From Petaurus breviceps papuanus (Eukaryota > Chordata > Mammalia > Diprotodontia > Petauridae), in assembly GCA_028583685.1 (NCBI GenBank), contig JAMXIF010001164.1, positions 7,044,732 through 7,108,731 on the forward strand: a DNA stretch of 64,000 nt, in the 5' to 3' direction. The position numbers and the translations under genes were made by a program. Numbering within the stretch: position 1 is the first letter of the stretch; every line of letters starts with the position of its first letter. A model generated the notes under the pieces. It was not told the DNA's origin. It ran no database searches and worked only from the letters and a program-made list of their open reading frames with translations. This document shows, piece after piece, positions 1 to 9,766 of this stretch.

Positions 1-313
1 AAATTCTCACTGCCCCTTTGGTCTTCCCCTTTGATTGACTGGTTCCTCTGAGACACCAAGACCAGCCAGGTCTTCATTACTCTCTGGCAAGATTTTGCCA
101 TTTTACTCAAAGATTTGAATCCCAACATTTATCAAAATTAATTTAGTTAAAAGGTCCCATATTGCTACACTGCTAATTAACATTAAATTTATCTGAATTA
201 CAGTATGTAATGGTAATAGCAATAACACTAATAATAATCCTGCTCCTTGGCACAAAAAGTTGTTAATTATTATGATTATTTATTAATAATAGTTGTTGTT
301 CTTAACCACAATT

Positions 314-548
314 AGGAGAGGCAGAATTCTGTAGCTGATAAAGAGCTGACCTCAGAGCCAGAAAGGACTGGATTCATGTCCTACTTTTGCCATATATTTT
401 CTATGTGGCCCTCATGTCATATATTTAAGCATGTCACAAACTCTCACGGCTCTTGACAACTGTCCATAAACTACAGAGCAGATACTGAACTGCTTTATTG
501 GAGGGAATGTTCTTATCTGAGATTTCCCCGTACCAATGAAGTCATAGC
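314..548 (+). mobile_element. THER1 SINE, nearly full length
   Basis: A tRNA-like head (a 'ggcagaattctgtagctgat' box region and 'ggattcatgtcc', a degraded B box) is followed by a core with 'catgtcacaaactctcacgg' and a 3' part ending 'taccaatgaagtcatagctc'. This order matches the THER1 SINE of marsupials as I remember it. It is diverged and has no preserved A-tail. MIR kinship is expected because both are CORE-SINEs. Confidence 0.7.
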
Positions 549-639
549 TCCCATCCTTCTTCTTAAGATTTGTAGTAACATGACTTCTATAATTATGATT
601 ATTAATTTGCCAACAGTAAGACAAAAGTTTGTAGCTAGG

Positions 640-799
640 TTTTTTTTTTGCCTTTTTTTTTTGAGGGGCAATTGGGGTTAAGTGACTTGCCCAAGGTCAC
701 ACAGCTAGTTTTTGTTTTAAGTATCTGATTCCGGATTTGAACTCAGATCCTCCTGACTCCAGGGCTGGTGCTCTATAAACTGCACCACCTAGCCACCCT
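640..799 (-). mobile_element. tRNA-derived SINE, short A-tailed type
   Basis: Read on the minus strand it begins 'gggtggctaggtggtgcag', has the tRNA B-box-like 'gagttcaaatccgg', then 'gtgaccttgggcaagtcac' and 'ccccaattgcc' followed by an A-rich tail (poly-T on the plus strand near 640-665). The sequence is well conserved, so this is one of the younger SINEs here. Confidence 0.85.
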
Positions 800-941
800 C
801 TAGCTGTTTTTAAAGATGTGGTGATAAGTTTCCGATGAGCCAAGGTATCTACTATCCCACCAAGGATTTCTTGTGAAATCCAAGTGCATAATGTTAAATT
901 GACTGACCAGGTCTGGATTATAGAATGTGGTCAATGAAAAC

Positions 942-967
942 GTGTGTGTGTGTGTGTGTGTGTGTGA
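942..967. repeat. (GT)n microsatellite
   Basis: Thirteen uninterrupted GT units, with a diverged 'gtgtgagt' echo just downstream near 988-1002. Confidence 0.95.
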
Positions 968-1655
968 GTAAAAAACTGCCCAAACAATGTGTGAGTTTAT
1001 GTGTCTATGAAAAACTGCCTAAACAATATACCAACCAAACTGCGACTGGCCATAAACATGTTTAATGGGTGTGATTAGCCAGAAAGATCAGTATTCATCT
1101 ATCATTAGGATTCTCTGTTCTGGTTTAATTTCATATTCCTTTTAGCCTTTCCCATTCTTCTCAAATTTTCCAGTCTCTCAATAATCATATGACTTGTCTG
1201 AAACTCAACTTAGCTATCGCATTTGAATAATTAGCCTGCACTCTTATGTTTTACTGTAAAAATATTATTGTGATTTTATGCATAGAAAACCCAGAAAGTG
1301 AGACCAGACCATGATTTATTGCCCTGTCTTTTCAATGGGTTCCAACCAGTACTGCCCTAATTTGCATAAATTAGAGTGGCATAATTAGAGATATTAAAGC
1401 CAGTGTTCTCAGCATATTTTCGTTGAGATCATTTCTTATTTAAAGAGGTAGAGATTCCTGAAATACCAGCACCAGCCCTCCAGGTACATCAGCACTGAGA
1501 CCTAAAATGTATTTCTCATTGTAAGGACCATAAGAGTAGAATTGAGGGACTGGGGGAAGCAGAAGCAGAGTCCAAAGAACAAAGGAACTCTAAGAAGGTG
1601 GACATAATCTTTGCTCTGAGGTGAACACACTCACTGTGGAAAAGCACATCAGGAC
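968..1655. other. No recognised feature
   Basis: AT-rich single-copy-looking sequence. I see no open frame with family resemblance and no clear SINE or LINE signature in about 690 bases. Confidence 0.5.
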
Positions 1656-1657
1656 AT

Positions 1658-1935
1658 GTTTTAAAGGCTGGCTGAGAAAGCTTCACCATTAAATGAATGG
1701 TGACAACTGGTCAAAAACTAGCCAAGATTACCATTGGCTAAAAAAGATGGCTACGAATGTTCCATGGGTTAAGAGAGCCAGTGGGGAAAGCCATTGGTTA
1801 AAACAGCTGGCTGGGAAAGTGCAGGATCATTGCCTGGAAAAAGTTATTTGTGAACCTGCCCTTTCATAGCCATTGGCTAAGTGATAGAAGTGGCTAAGAA
1901 AGCTTCATGACCATTGGTTGAAAGAGCTGACTCCT
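1658..1935. repeat. Degenerate minisatellite rich in ATTGG motifs
   Basis: About six to eight loosely repeated units of roughly 30-40 bases built on 'ccattggttaaaagagctgg' followed by 'ctgggaaag'. Clear copies start near 1732, 1762, 1790, 1870 and 1911. Units vary in length and identity, so this is an old or rapidly decayed tandem array. ATTGG is the reverse complement of CCAAT, so the array displays several CCAAT boxes on the minus strand. Confidence 0.6.
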
Positions 1936-2055
1936 TTGGAACGTAAGCTCCTTGAGGGAAAGAACTTAATTCACTTTTGTCTATATCTGCAAAACCTATC
2001 ACACTGTCTGGCACACAGTGATGATTAATAAATGTTTGTTGAATGATTAAACACC
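1931..2055 (+). mobile_element. L2 LINE 3' end
   Basis: The order 'taagctccttgagggaaag', 'ctggcacacagtgatgatta' and 'ataaatgtttgttgaatgat' is the standard L2 3' terminus. Only about the last 120 bases of the element are present. Confidence 0.85.
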
Positions 2056-2550
2056 ATTCTACAAATGAGTACAAACAAACAAACCAAATTAAGGCCAGAG
2101 TTAAAATATGAGTTGGCAAAGAAAACATTACAATTTCAAGTCAAGTGCTGTTTCCAATGTTCCCTCCCAACAGAATAGTACCATGTTATTTCTCTGCAGA
2201 TGTAATCACCAAGTAGTTTACTAATATGATATTCAACAGTTTTTCCAATAAAAGTTGCTTAATCTCTCAGCTTCATATTTTCCTTTACATTCTGCAATCA
2301 CCAAAAGAACAGGAACCATCTAAACTTGGGTAATTGCTATATTCACTAAGTGCTCGATATTTTTATTAAGTGCATGATTTATACAGCCTAGCAATTACAA
2401 ATTTTCACTGGTGACTGGAATTGTTTAATTCGGACTGTGCTTAGGGTCCTCTCAGAAACAGTTCGATGGGATTCTATTGAATGTAGACTTCTGAAGTTCT
2501 TGTTTGACTCTGCTGCATATAAAACTAAAGACTGTGCAAAGGTTGGGGTT
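2056..2550. other. No recognised feature
   Basis: Unique-looking AT-rich sequence between an L2 end and the telomere-like tract. No gene-like signal was found. Confidence 0.5.
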
Positions 2551-2582
2551 CGAGGGGGTTTAGGGTTAGGGTTAGGGTTAGG
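2551..2582 (+). repeat. Interstitial telomeric repeat
   Basis: Nearly four exact TTAGGG units (2560-2582) preceded by a G5 run at 2554-2558. With that run there are four G-tracts of at least three, so the plus strand could fold as a G-quadruplex. The flanks are ordinary sequence, so this is a short internal array and not a chromosome end. Confidence 0.9.
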
Positions 2583-2767
2583 ATAGTTGACAGGGAGAGT
2601 CATTTCCTAATCCTGCCACCTGGAGACGGACAAAACAGTAGTCTTCCTGGATTTATAGAGCTCACCATGAAGATCAAGCCTCATCCTATATCCAGATTTG
2701 GGAAGGTCTGGGAGGAAAGGGTTGGAGGGGGAAGATAGTGGAATGAGGTAACTCCCTTAGCTATCTA

Positions 2768-3016
2768 GGAGTCGCTAGGTGGCGCCATAGTGCACAGAGC
2801 ACCTGGCCTGGAGTCAGGAAGACTTCTCTTCAAAGTTCAAATTTGGCCTCAGACACTTACTAGCTGTGTGTCTCTGGGCAAGTCACTTAACCCTTTTTGC
2901 CTCAGTCCCTAATCTGTAAAATGAGCCGGAGAAGGAAATGGCAAACTATTTCAGTATCTCTTGCAAGAAAACCCCAAATGGGGTCAGGAAGAACCATTGA
3001 AACCAGTAAACAACAA
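2768..3016 (+). mobile_element. MAR1 SINE
   Basis: The tRNA-like head contains 'tggagtcaggaagactt' and 'ctagctgtgtgtctctgggc'. It is followed by 'ctgtaaaatgagccggagaa' and the RTE/BovB-like tail 'gaaaaccccaaatggggtca'. Essentially full length. Confidence 0.9.
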
Positions 3017-3314
3017 TGTATCCTAAGGCTATGCAAAAGTTGTCTTGCATTACGATGCAATCCTGACATCTACTGGTCATGGGCCTTCATTGCAGCCAGG
3101 ATGCCTGCTGTTGTTTCCATTTGTTGAAATAAAATTGCTTTTGATACACTGTAACCTGGGAGGGGCAATCGGAGAGCTGAGAACTGAAATGCGCCATCTC
3201 TCTCACATTACCACACAACTTCTCTTAGTTGAACTGAACGTCATGCAGAGATGAAGGTTATTGTGGTCAGTGTGTAGTAAAGGATTGGGGAAGATGGTGA
3301 GAGTCCTTTACTGA

Positions 3315-3533
3315 GGCAAGGAGGTGGCCTAGTGGAGAGAGGGCTGGATGTGGAGCCAGGAAGATCTGAGTTCAAATTCTGCATCCAGAAATTTACTTGT
3401 GTGATCCTGAGGCAAATCTTTCAGCCTGTTTCTTCATCCATGAAATGGAGAGTAGTGGTAGCATCTGCCTCAAAAGCTTATCCTGAGGATCGAATGAAAT
3501 ATCAAAGTTTTGCAAATTCTAAAGTGAGATAAA
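3315..3533 (+). mobile_element. tRNA-derived MIR-like SINE
   Basis: Head 'agggctggatgtggagccag' and B-box-like 'gagttcaaattctgc'; middle 'cttcatccatgaaatggaga'; tail 'gaggatcgaatgaaatatc' with 'tttgcaaattctaaagtg'. The tail form is common in marsupial MIR-class SINEs. Confidence 0.75.
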
Positions 3534-3576
3534 TATATATACACACACATACAAATACATACATATACATGTACAT
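3531..3576. repeat. AT/AC-rich microsatellite
   Basis: Imperfect (TA)n(CA)n(CATA)n stretch directly following the SINE tail, probably grown from it. Confidence 0.8.
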
Positions 3577-3644
3577 TTACCAATATCGTTTTAATAATAA
3601 CTTTGGGTGACTAAGTAATTTTGACTATTATAAATACTCAAATT

Positions 3645-3916
3645 AACTACAAAGGACCTATGTAGGAACATCTGTCTGCATTCAGAGAAAGAACTGGTAA
3701 ACAGAAGATAGAATGATTTTTGCATTTCACACACACACAAACACACACATATTTGTGTCTAATGGTAGATATTTAGTTAATGGTATATATCTAAAAGGAA
3801 TAGCAAGTTGTACAAGACAGAGTTGCAATTTCATGTGCATTCATCTTTTTCTACTGTTAGGGAAATATTTTATTTCATAAATTAAAACTAAAATAAATAA
3901 AATTATTTTTAAAAAA
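3645..3916 (+). mobile_element. Probable L1-type LINE 3' end
   Basis: Contains 'ggacctatgtaggaacatct', 'cattcagagaaagaactggt', then a CA-rich stretch and an A-rich end near 'aaaataaataaaattattt'. A 3'-end family of this form, related to the one at 49.2-49.7 kb, recurs in marsupial DNA, and I associate it with L1. The assignment is from memory and not proven here. Confidence 0.45.
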
Positions 3917-4320
3917 TGAGTGTATATACATATATCTGCATTTCTATGTATGTACCCATATATGTATATACATATATATGTACTTTTCTGATGTGCAAAG
4001 CTGTGTATCCCCCAGAAATCTAGTCTCTTAGGAGGTAGACTATATTTCTCTCTTCTAAGCATCTTAAGTAATGAAACTAGAGTCAATACTATGCCACAAT
4101 CTGTAGGTTACTCTTTCAATATTAAATAAATTGAGAAAACAAGCTTTTACATTTCAAATATTTAATTTACATTTTTAATTTTAATTATCTATTTTCCCAA
4201 TTACATGTAAAAATAATTTTTAATCTAAGTTAATTTGGGGTTTTTTTGTTTTAGTTTTTGTTTTTTTGTTATGGTTTTTGTTTCGGGTTTTTTTTTTTGC
4301 TTGTTTGTTTGTTTGTTCTG
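3917..4320. other. AT-rich spacer with TA/TATG microsatellite
   Basis: Holds an imperfect TATA/TATG tract near 3922-3982 and T-runs near 4230-4310. Nothing gene-like. Confidence 0.6.
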
Positions 4321-5365
4321 ATTGTTAGTTCTAGGCCTTGGGCTAGTGAGGAGCACAAACAGCTGACTAGACCTTTCTTTTCCCCATCTCTATCCCTCCT
4401 TTCTCCTCCTTGGGTTAACCATTTTCCCATTTGTAATTCACTCATTCAACAAACATTTATTAAGTGTCAACTATTTGCTAGGAGTTGTGTTTAATGCTAG
4501 AAAGACAACACAAAAGCCAACAAGTAATTTACATTCTATTGGGGAGAAAACATGGACCCAAATGGGTATATACAATCATGCAGGATAGATCAAGGTAACC
4601 AAGTACAATGGGCTTCTCTTTCGCTCCGCTTCCTATCTCTGTTACTTCCCAGAGGATAGTTCCCCTTTCTGGCCACCATTGCCCTTTAGATGTCGTCTTG
4701 CCCATTAGAACGTATGCACTATTACTTTGGTGTTGGGGAAATGCAATTGACAAAAGCATTTGACCTGAAACTTGAAAGAAGATATAGATTCAAAGAGGCT
4801 GAGATGAGAAGGGAGAACATTCCATTCACAGGAGACCAGTACAAAGGCACTGAGAAAGGGCTGCTATATTTAAGAAAGAACACAACAGTAGGTCAATATG
4901 GATGAGTTCTGGATGGCATGGTGGCAGGTAGCCAAGTGAAGAGGTTACATGGTCCCAGGAGTGCCCAGCTGCGGGGACAACAGGAGGAAGGTCAAAAGAG
5001 GGATGAATCATGGAGAAAATATTATTAGTTCTGTTTTAGACATGTTGAGTTTAAGCTGCCTGTGGGAAATTTTCTCAATGATCAGTAGGCATTGGTGACG
5101 TGGAATAGGCACTCAGGGGAGTCTAAGGCTAGAAATATAGATCTGAATGCTTTCTACAGTAAGATAGAAGTCAAGCCAATGAGAGCTGATGAGAGGATTA
5201 AAGGAAAGAGTACAGTGAGGAAAGAGAAGAGGACTTAGCAGAAAGCCTTGGGACACACCCACAGTTAATGGGTGTGACAATGGATGGAGATTCAACAAAG
5301 AAGACTGAGAAGAAGCAATCAGGCAGGTAGGAGGAGAGCCAAGAGGGAACAGTGTTACAAAACCC
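4321..5365 (-). mobile_element. Inverted duplication, left arm (L2 plus flank)
   Basis: From 4440 to 5365 this is a minus-strand L2: 3' end 'caacaaacatttattaagtg', then antisense reverse-transcriptase tail. From 4321 to 4440 it is non-L2 flank. Both parts, including a non-L2 segment near 4590-4690, recur inverted at 7862-9085. This shows a shared duplication history and not two independent L2 landings. Remnant antisense L2 peptides such as LNLHPLSHPLTVGVSQG are readable. Confidence 0.8.
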
Positions 5366-5384
5366 TAGAGGAGAGTGTCAAGGA

Positions 5385-5471
5385 GGGCACTGACTGATTT
5401 TTGCCTTTCTTTGCAACCCCAGTACATAGCACAATGCATGTAGCAGGTGCTTGATAAATCCTTATTGACTT
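5385..5471 (+). mobile_element. L2 LINE 3' end
   Basis: 'tttgcctttctttgcaaccc', 'cagtacatagcac' and 'ggtgcttgataaatccttat' form an L2 3' terminus in the direction opposite to the adjoining arm. Confidence 0.8.
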
Positions 5472-6084
5472 AGCAGAGATCCGTGGACTTCATTTTACCA
5501 ATAAGAATAGTTCTAGCATCTAACATAAATTTAAACATCTGAAAATGTTTCACAACAACAAAATGTTGAGAATCAAGGTATTGCCCCCTCTTTTCATCGA
5601 ATATCTTCATCAAGTGAGTTTGCACAAAATAAGGTTGCTTGTATCCCTAACGACATATTGCCACTGAAAATAAATGTATTTCAATGAATGAATATCCCAA
5701 GCAGAGAATCATTCAAGTTATTTTGTTGATTTTTATGACCTTCATTAGGCCTTAGGCCTGGTAACACAAGACATAGAACCCCAGTGCATTAGTCTTTGGC
5801 TAGAGCTAGTCTTGTGTTCATCGCTGTAACTTTTCTTTCCTGAAAGATATTTTTAACATGTCACAGCTAAACATGTGGCAGTCATGAGGTAAAGTCACTT
5901 CCCTCCAGTCACACAGAGCAGCCAAGACTGACCCAGAATGTGAGTAAGCTTCTTTGAGATCTGTTCACTACCTGTCCTGTCCCCTTTTCTCAATCGGTTT
6001 TTTAATAAAAGCACAGGAGGGAGTGGGGAGGGAACTTTTGTATGGAATGACTGCTGTGAATTTCTAATTGTTCTAAAAGAATTA
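5472..6084. other. No recognised feature
   Basis: About 600 bases without a clear repeat match or coding signal. A weak MIR-like patch ('cagtcacacagagcag') lies near 5905-5935. Confidence 0.45.
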
Positions 6085-6262
6085 ACCAAATTCCAGCCAA
6101 TAATTGGTTGGTCATTGTCCTTTTTGCCTGAAGAAGACCAAAGTGACATCACTATGTTGGTGGCAAAGTACAATGTGTCCAACTGTGACTGATCAGACCA
6201 ACTGGAGCTCGGAAGGTTCTACCACAGGTCAGGAACAAATAATCCACATGACCATTTGGAGC
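6085..6262 (+). mobile_element. Marsupial dispersed repeat, class uncertain
   Basis: The sequence 'ttggttggtcattgtccttt' through 'agaccaaagtgacatcacta' and 'ctgatcagaccaactggagc' to 'taccacaggtcaggaacaaa' is a motif order I recall as a common marsupial interspersed repeat. It has no tRNA head and no LINE peptide, so I leave the class open. Confidence 0.5.
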
Positions 6263-6284
6263 AAAAATAATAACAATGAATTAC

Positions 6285-6486
6285 ATAATATTTTAAGGTT
6301 TGCCAAGCCCTAAGCAAATGTTATCTCATTTTATCTTTACAATAACATCTGAAGTCAGTATTATTACTATCATTTTAAGGTAGAGTAGCTTGTTTAGAGG
6401 TCACACAGCTATTAAGTGCCTGAGGCAAGGTTCAAGCTCAGGTGTTCCTGACTCCAAAGGCAACAGTCTATCCAATGAAACATCTA
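6285..6486 (-). mobile_element. MIR-class SINE
   Basis: Plus-strand order 'taaggtttgccaagcccta', 'catctgaagtcagtattatt', 'aggtcacacagctattaag', 'tcctgactccaaaggc', 'catctagctgct' is a minus-strand MIR-like SINE. Confidence 0.85.
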
Positions 6487-6498
6487 GCTGCTATGTAT

Positions 6499-6512
6499 CC
6501 CCCCCCCCCCCC
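6499..6512. repeat. Poly-C run
   Basis: Fourteen consecutive C residues abutting the head of the minus-strand SINE. Confidence 0.95.
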
Positions 6513-6582
6513 GCCAAGCCATGTAGTAAAACTATATGTATTGGTTTAAAAGAGTCTTATCTAGGTTTGAAGGGATTAAAGA

Positions 6583-6684
6583 ATGGAGGGGAAGGAGGAA
6601 AGGAAGGAAGGAAGGAAGGAAGGAAGGAAGGAAGGAAGGAAGGAAGGAAGGGAGGAAGGAAGGAAGGGAGGGAGAGAGAGCTAG
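6583..6684. repeat. (GGAA)n purine tract
   Basis: About 13 near-perfect GGAA/GAAG units plus flanking G/A-only sequence. Open frames here encode (EGRK)n or LPSF-like runs on the two strands and are not genes. Confidence 0.95.
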
Positions 6685-6789
6685 TTTAAGAACTTTGAAT
6701 ACCTCCCATGCACTCAGTCCCAGCAAAAGAATTGTGTAAAAAGCACAGAAAATTAAAGTAAGCAATCAGAAAACAACTAAGTCTAGGAG

Positions 6790-8965
6790 ACACAATTGAC
6801 TCTTTTCCCCTCTATCTCTTCTTCTTCCACGAACCAAATGAGGAAAAGCAGGACATGGAGAATTAACTTTTCTTCCTCTCTCAATAATCCTTGTACTTGG
6901 TTCACGGTCTTTTTCTTTATCTTAACTCTTGCCCTCCTTCTACAGGGCTTAAACATACCTGTTTATGTTGCCCCTTAATTTCCCAGGTCCTCAATCAACT
7001 GGACTACCATGACCTATTCCTTTACTTCTCAGTTACTCACATTTGGCCATACATCTGATCTTGCTACCAGGCATCAGTGTTTGATTTCCATGTTCAAGAA
7101 ATCCCAAATTTCTTTATCTCATAATAACCCTTTATTATTCCTTCTCTCCCCAATTTACTATCCCCAAAGCCATTTGGAGGCCTCACTGTGGGCTGCAATC
7201 CCTCTACCACTCAGTACTTTGCCAATCCATCATCCTTGTTCTGACCACAATCTTCTCTTCCCAATCTCAACCCTTTGTTGAGTTAGTTAAACCAATACTC
7301 TCTACTCTAATACCCTTGCTGTCTTGTACTATCTCCCATGCCTCTTCCAAACCCCAGTCTTACATTACTCTTCACTGCCTGTGTCCTTCCCTTTTACTTG
7401 TGTTACTGAATAGAACTAAGTAGAAGTCAAGAAACCACACTAACTGAGTGTACTACAAATACAGGTTTTGTCATCTCAACAGAGCCCTCATACAACAAGG
7501 TGACCCTTCTCCTCCCAAAATGAGTCTCTATATCACTCAGAAAAACAGCTGTTCTAAGCCTTTTCTTCCCCAAGCCTCTCCCTCCCTCCCTCTTGCTCTC
7601 AGCTGAGAATCTTCCCTCACATCAAAAATAAATATTTTTTAAAATTGGGCCATTTGCTATGGGCTCCCTTTTCTTTCCTTCTTTTTCTCCCACATCCCTC
7701 TGATATCACCTCCAAACACCTATTTTCTCCTTTACTCCCATTTCTGATTAAGAGGCAGCCCCTACCACGCTCTGGACCCCAACTCCCCCCATCTTTTACA
7801 AAAGGTTGTCCCTACTATCCTTTCCCCGGTCCTAAACTTCAGTCTCTCCTTATCTCCTGGTTTTTGTGACACTGCTCCCTCTTGGCTCTCCTCCTACCTG
7901 CCTGACTGCTACCCCTCAGTCTTCTTTGTTGGATCTCCATCCATTGTCACATCCATTAACTGTGGATGTATCCCAAGGCTTTCTGCTAAGTCTTCTCTTT
8001 ACTCTCTATCCTCTCATCAGCTTTCATTGGCTTGACTTCTATCTTAATGTAAATAACATTCAGATCTATCTATCTAACACTGGAGTCCCCTGAGTGCCAA
8101 TCCCATATCACCAACTGCCTATTGGTCATTGGGAACATTTCCCCTAAGCAGCTTAAAGTCAACAGGTCTAAAACAGAATTAGTAATCTTTTCCCCATGAT
8201 TCATCCCTCTTCTGAACTTCCCTCTTACCATTGAGGACACCGTTGTCACCTCAGCTGGGCACTCCTGGGACCTTGGCCACCTGTCACTTGGTCACCTGTC
8301 ACCATGCCACATAATTCATCCACATTGGTCTTTTGTTGTGTTCTTCCTTAAATACAACAACCCTGTCTCAGTGCCTTTATACTGGTTATCTCCTATGAAT
8401 GGAATGTTCTCCCTCAGCCTCTTCAAATCTATATCTTCTTTCAAGTCTCAGGTCAAATGCTTCCTCATGCAAGAGTTCTTCATCAATTCCATTCACCCAA
8501 TCCCAAGGCAATAGGGTGTGTATTGTAATGAGCAAGGCAACATCTAAAAGGGAATGGTGGGGGTGGCCAGGTAGCACAGCGAGTAAGAGCATCGGCTCCA
8601 GTGTCGGGATGACCTGGGGATCAAATCTGGGCTCAGATACTTAGCACCACACCCAGAAATAACTGGCCGTGTAACCTTGAACAAGTTACTTAACCCCGAT
8701 TGCTAAAAAAAAAAAAAAAAAAAAAGGAATGGTGGCCAGAAAGGGGAACTGTCCTCTGGGAAGTAACAGAGACAGGAAGTGGAGCAATAGACAAGTCCAT
8801 CCTTATCTTGATCTATCCTGCATGATTGTATATAACCATTTGGGTTCATGTTGTCTCCCCTAATAGAATGTAAATTACTTGTTGGCTTCTTATTTGTCTC
8901 TCTATAACTAAACATAGCTTGGGGCAAATAGTTAGCATTTAATAAATATTTGTTGAATGAGTGAC
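6790..8965 (+). mobile_element. L2 LINE, long degraded copy
   Basis: The upstream part reads like the L2 endonuclease-to-RT region ('actaccatgacctattcc', and 'ctctcagctgagaatcttcc' near 7597). RT motifs follow: LLDLHPLSHPLTVDVSQG from about 7927. The 3' end is 'ttaataaatatttgttgaat' near 8940-8958. Stops and indels break it into at least four frames; it is non-functional. A later SINE (8561-8725) interrupts it. The part from 7862 onward is the right arm of the inverted duplication. Confidence 0.8.
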
Positions 8966-9085
8966 AAATGGTGAAATGGTTAACCAAAGGAGGAGCAAGG
9001 AGGGATGGAAACAGGGTAAAGAAAGGTGGTGTCAGCTAAGCTAGTGTTCCTCACTAGGACAAGGCCTGCTGGTTATTGCCTTAGT
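7862..9085 (+). repeat. Inverted duplication, right arm
   Basis: Reverse-complement partner of 4321-5365 at an eye-estimated 80-85% identity once the inserted SINE is removed. Homology runs past the L2 3' end for about 115 bases ('atggttaaccaaaggaggag', 'tcctcactaggacaaggcct'), so the unit is L2 plus unique flank. The two arms stop matching near 5365 and 7862, just after 'cagtgtcacaaaa' on the reverse strand. Confidence 0.8.
8561..8725 (+). mobile_element. tRNA-derived SINE with perfect TSD
   Basis: Starts 'gggtggccaggtagcacagc', B-box-like 'gggatcaaatctgggc', then 'aactggccgtgtaacc', 'aacaagttacttaacccc' and A21. The 10-base direct repeat ggaatggtgg flanks it exactly (8551-8560 and 8726-8735). 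The matching segment of the other duplication arm lacks it, so it arrived after the duplication. The head differs from MAR1; a second copy of the same subtype is at 63.2 kb. Confidence 0.92.
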
Positions 9086-9500
9086 CCTCTAGGCTTGCTG
9101 ACCAGCACTGCACACTCCTGTTAAAATTGTATATAGTCTGCTGCTTTCCCTGCCCTACCCTTCCTTCTTAATGGCATCTCAACAACCCCCACTAGAAGGC
9201 TAGACAATGACCACCAAGCATTCACTCTGCTCCATACTCAGTTCAAGATGCCGTTCTGTCTGAGGCTCCTTCTGATCCCTGGTTTCTCCAACATATCAGC
9301 TACTCCTTCTTGACTCTCTCAAACAGGATGGAGACTCCCTCCACTATACCTCATGTCTCTTCTAGCATCTTCTCTGAGGTTATTCAAGGTCAAGAACAAA
9401 AACCAATGGAGTCTGAGAAACTTCTCAGCAGTAGGTAGAAAGCTGGTCAAATGAATGACCACGTCGAAATCTAGAGGGGGAAGGCAATCTAGGTCATAAA
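9086..9500. other. No recognised feature
   Basis: About 400 bases of mixed sequence with no gene or repeat I can name. Confidence 0.45.
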
Positions 9501-9504
9501 ATAG

Positions 9505-9766
9505 TATAGGAAGAAAGGAGGAAGGAAGGAGAGAGGGAAGAGAAGAGGAAGGAAGGAAGGAGGAAGGAAGGAAGGAAGGAAGGAAGGAAGGAAGGAAGGA
9601 AGGAAGGAAGGAAGGAAGGAAGGAAGGAGGAAGGAAAGAAGGAGGAAGGAAGGAAGGAGGAAGGAAGGAAGGAGGAAGGAAGGAGGAAGGGAGGGAAGAG
9701 AGGAGGAAGGAAGGAGGGAAGGAGGAAGGGAAGGGGAAGGAAGAAATGAGGAAAGAAGAAAGGAAA
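9505..9766. repeat. GGAA/GGAAGGA purine microsatellite
   Basis: About 260 bases that are G/A almost without exception, with a central perfect (GGAA)n run (about 9566-9627) and flanking variants of GGAGGAAGGAA. The minus-strand frame FLPSFLPSF is a translation artefact. Confidence 0.95.

Noticed and set aside
6085-6262. tRNA-like or snRNA-like gene
   Set aside because: No A/B box pair or snRNA motif; the sequence resembles a dispersed marsupial repeat.
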